Source: Candidatus Woesearchaeota archaeon
GTDB lineage: Archaea > Nanoarchaeota > Nanoarchaeia > Woesearchaeales > UBA11576
Direction of reading: 5' to 3'
Length of the DNA: 5,830 bases
NCBI GenBank assembly: GCA_013331125.1
Contig: DUGW01000087.1
Span: forward strand, 1-5,830
Under the pieces are notes generated by a model that saw only the letters and a program-made list of their open reading frames with translations, had not been told where the DNA came from and made no database searches. Shown here piece by piece: positions 4,283 to 5,830 of this stretch. A program made the translations under genes and the position numbers. The stretch's first letter is position 1; each line of letters opens with the position of its first letter.

Positions 4283-5662
4283 ATGAAAAAGAGGTGTATG
4301 CTAGTTTCGTTAGTCTTAATAATTATATTCTCATTATCCGTCTTTGCTGAAGAGATCCGCACCGAATCTGTCATGATTGATTTTACCACGACCCAGGTCT
4401 ATCCTGAACCTGTCGAACCTGGTAAGGACGTGACTCTCAAGGTCAACATCAAGAATGATGATTCTCTGGATGCTACAGGTGTCAAGGTCGTTCCGCGTGT
4501 TGTCTATCCTTTTCAGATGAAGTCCCAGGAGGATGATTGGTGGCGTGGTTTCAATCTCTGTGCCCGCTGCACCCGCGAGAATACCTATTATTTCCTTATT
4601 GACTCTAAAGCTGAGTCTGGCACCTATCCTTTGATATTTGACATAATCAAAGGTCCTACTAAGCAGACAAAGACCGTCAATGTCAAGGTGGAGGGTGTCC
4701 CTGATGTCATCCTTCTTACTGAGTCCAATGAACCCATCCTTGTTGAGCCCAAGATCCAGTTCGCGGTCAATTTTGTGGTACGGAACATCGGCACTGGTGA
4801 GGCCAGGAATCTTAAGATAATCTCTGACTCTGAAGAGTTCATATCCTCCGGTTCGAACACCCAGTTTGTCGAAGGGCTTAAACCTGGAAAGACCATGAAC
4901 ATAACTGCTTTTTTCACTGCATCTGATGAGCTTGAGCCTGATGTCTATAATGTCCCTGTCAGGATCGAATATAAGGATTCTGTAGGCAACTCTTACTCTT
5001 ATGACGGCAATATCGGGATCATCGTCCGGAACAAGGCTGAGATCTCTGTCAAGAACATAAAGATTCGGCCTGATATCCTCAGGAAAGATGACAAGTATGA
5101 GCTCTCTATGCGGGTCGAGAACACCGGTTCTGGTTCTGCGAAGAACACTGTGGTCCACATGACTACATCTGCCGGCGATTCGATAACCCAATATATAGGT
5201 CAGCTGAAGAAGGATGAGGATTCGAGTGTTGTCAGCTCTCTTGTCGCTAAGAACGAGGATCTCCATTCATCTGTCATCAACCGCGTATCTGTTGAGGTCT
5301 CTTATGAGGACGATGTCGGTCGTCATGTGGTCAAGGAAGACATCCTTATCGAGGTCCTTCCCAACCAGAAGATGCTTTGGTACTTCCTTTATGGTATCAT
5401 CGCCTTCTTGCTGGTCCTGTTCACCGCTGCCTATTATCTTTATGAGCATAAGAAGGAGCAGCTTGAGAACCGTTTTGAGGAGGTCATAGAGTACGGGCTT
5501 GCTGAAGAGTTTGTGAATAAGTATGGTGGAGATTGGTCAAAGGACCAGTTCAAAGAGTTTGTGGAAGAGTTGAAACGCAAGAATTTTGTTGTCGATCCTA
5601 AGAGGCTGAGACGTTACCTTGAGAAGGTCCGCGTCGAGCGCTCCAAGAAGACGGGGCGTTAG
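4283..5662 (+). CDS. Secreted, C-terminally anchored COG1361/CARDB-like beta-domain protein
   Basis: The protein has 459 residues. MKKR followed by a hydrophobic core to about residue 22 (SVFA) is a Sec signal peptide. Three beta-rich repeats of about 100-110 residues follow (about 35-137, 140-248, 252-358), with PVEPGKDVTLKVNIKND, NIGTGEARNL and VENTGSGSAKNT as the repeated core, the pattern of COG1361/CARDB-like Ig folds. One membrane segment (364-387) leads to a charged 70-residue tail with likely helices. C93 and C96 (CARC) are the only cysteines of the exported part and may form a disulfide or a metal site. Such proteins stand next to FtsX/MacB-type transporters in archaea, and a permease starts two bases after this stop. 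The start is uncertain: GTG 4274 coincides with the predicted transcript start, while GGTGATC just before ATG 4283 matches the anti-Shine-Dalgarno sequence. I prefer 4283 because it gives a normal signal peptide. Confidence 0.8.
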   Translation: MKKRCMLVSLVLIIIFSLSVFAEEIRTESVMIDFTTTQVYPEPVEPGKDVTLKVNIKNDDSLDATGVKVVPRVVYPFQMKSQEDDWWRGFNLCARCTRENTYYFLIDSKAESGTYPLIFDIIKGPTKQTKTVNVKVEGVPDVILLTESNEPILVEPKIQFAVNFVVRNIGTGEARNLKIISDSEEFISSGSNTQFVEGLKPGKTMNITAFFTASDELEPDVYNVPVRIEYKDSVGNSYSYDGNIGIIVRNKAEISVKNIKIRPDILRKDDKYELSMRVENTGSGSAKNTVVHMTTSAGDSITQYIGQLKKDEDSSVVSSLVAKNEDLHSSVINRVSVEVSYEDDVGRHVVKEDILIEVLPNQKMLWYFLYGIIAFLLVLFTAAYYLYEHKKEQLENRFEEVIEYGLAEEFVNKYGGDWSKDQFKEFVEELKRKNFVVDPKRLRRYLEKVRVERSKKTGR

Positions 5663-5664
5663 TG

Positions 5665-5830
5665 ATGCCGTTCTCCAGGAAGAGCAAGACTGTCGGTCGT
5701 GTCACCATCTTTCTTACCCTTTCTTCGATGAAGAAGAACACTAAACTGAATATCCTGGTCATAGGTATCCTTGCCTTCTCATTCCTGAACATCCTGTTCT
5801 TCGAGTCCATCGTCAATGGGATGGCTGATG
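5665..5830 (+). CDS. FtsX/MacB-like ABC transporter permease, N-terminal part (runs off window)
   Basis: Fifty-five codons are open to the window edge, beginning MPFSRKSKTVGRVTIF. A basic stretch (KKNTKLN, 23-29) leads into a membrane helix (about 30-47, NILVIGILAFSFLNILFF), then an apparently extracytoplasmic segment FESIVNGMAD. This is the start expected of MacB/LolC-type permeases, which drive extracytoplasmic substrate movement from the membrane without transporting it through a channel. The call rests on a short N-terminus and context. The ATG lies two bases after the preceding TAG; an in-frame GTG at 5662 overlaps that stop by one base. Translational coupling with the beta-domain protein is likely, and an ABC ATPase gene would be expected further downstream. 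Confidence 0.6.
   Translation, partial: MPFSRKSKTVGRVTIFLTLSSMKKNTKLNILVIGILAFSFLNILFFESIVNGMAD

Noticed and set aside
4334..5266. 310-codon open frame on the minus strand opposite the beta-domain gene
   Set aside because: Same codon-bias shadow; the product is a low-information charged sequence without recognisable motifs.

Overview
The window is archaeal. It carries the N-terminal part of ABCE1/Rli, a protein of archaea and eukaryotes. Several genes have archaeal TTTATATA-type TATA boxes, the tRNA has no encoded CCA, and there is an archaeal-type RNase J. The gene style (a tiny zinc-ribbon protein, a COG1361-like adaptor next to a permease, leaderless promoters) recalls DPANN lineages such as Woesearchaeota or Pacearchaeota, but that placement is inference.

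Left part, minus strand: a PP-loop ATPase-like protein of unknown function (538-1989), then, 55 bases downstream, the start of ABCE1 (482 to beyond the window edge). A T-rich spacer (about 2025-2212) with seven T-tracts near helical phase separates them from the plus-strand genes.

Middle, plus strand: a 51-residue zinc-ribbon protein (2243-2398), a tRNA-Thr(CGU) only 15 bases after it (2414-2505) with an enlarged D arm and an odd T loop, a GC-rich region closed by a perfect 9-bp stem (2546-2643), and the RNase J gene (2709-4046). A second GC-rich structured element closed by an 11-bp stem (4081-4199) follows RNase J. It may be transcribed from the minus strand, because a T6 run lies just past its stem on that side.

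Right part, plus strand: a secreted, membrane-anchored protein with COG1361/CARDB-like beta domains (4283-5662), followed after two bases by the start of an FtsX/MacB-like ABC permease (5665 to beyond the edge). They look like one operon for an envelope export or assembly system.

The strongest pattern across the window is promoter geometry. For four of five protein genes the first base of a possible start codon lies exactly 23 bases after the last base of the TATA box, which predicts leaderless mRNAs and helps choose starts. The themes are translation and RNA turnover (ABCE1, tRNA, RNase J, two candidate ncRNAs) plus an envelope operon. I see no mobile element, CRISPR array or phage gene.
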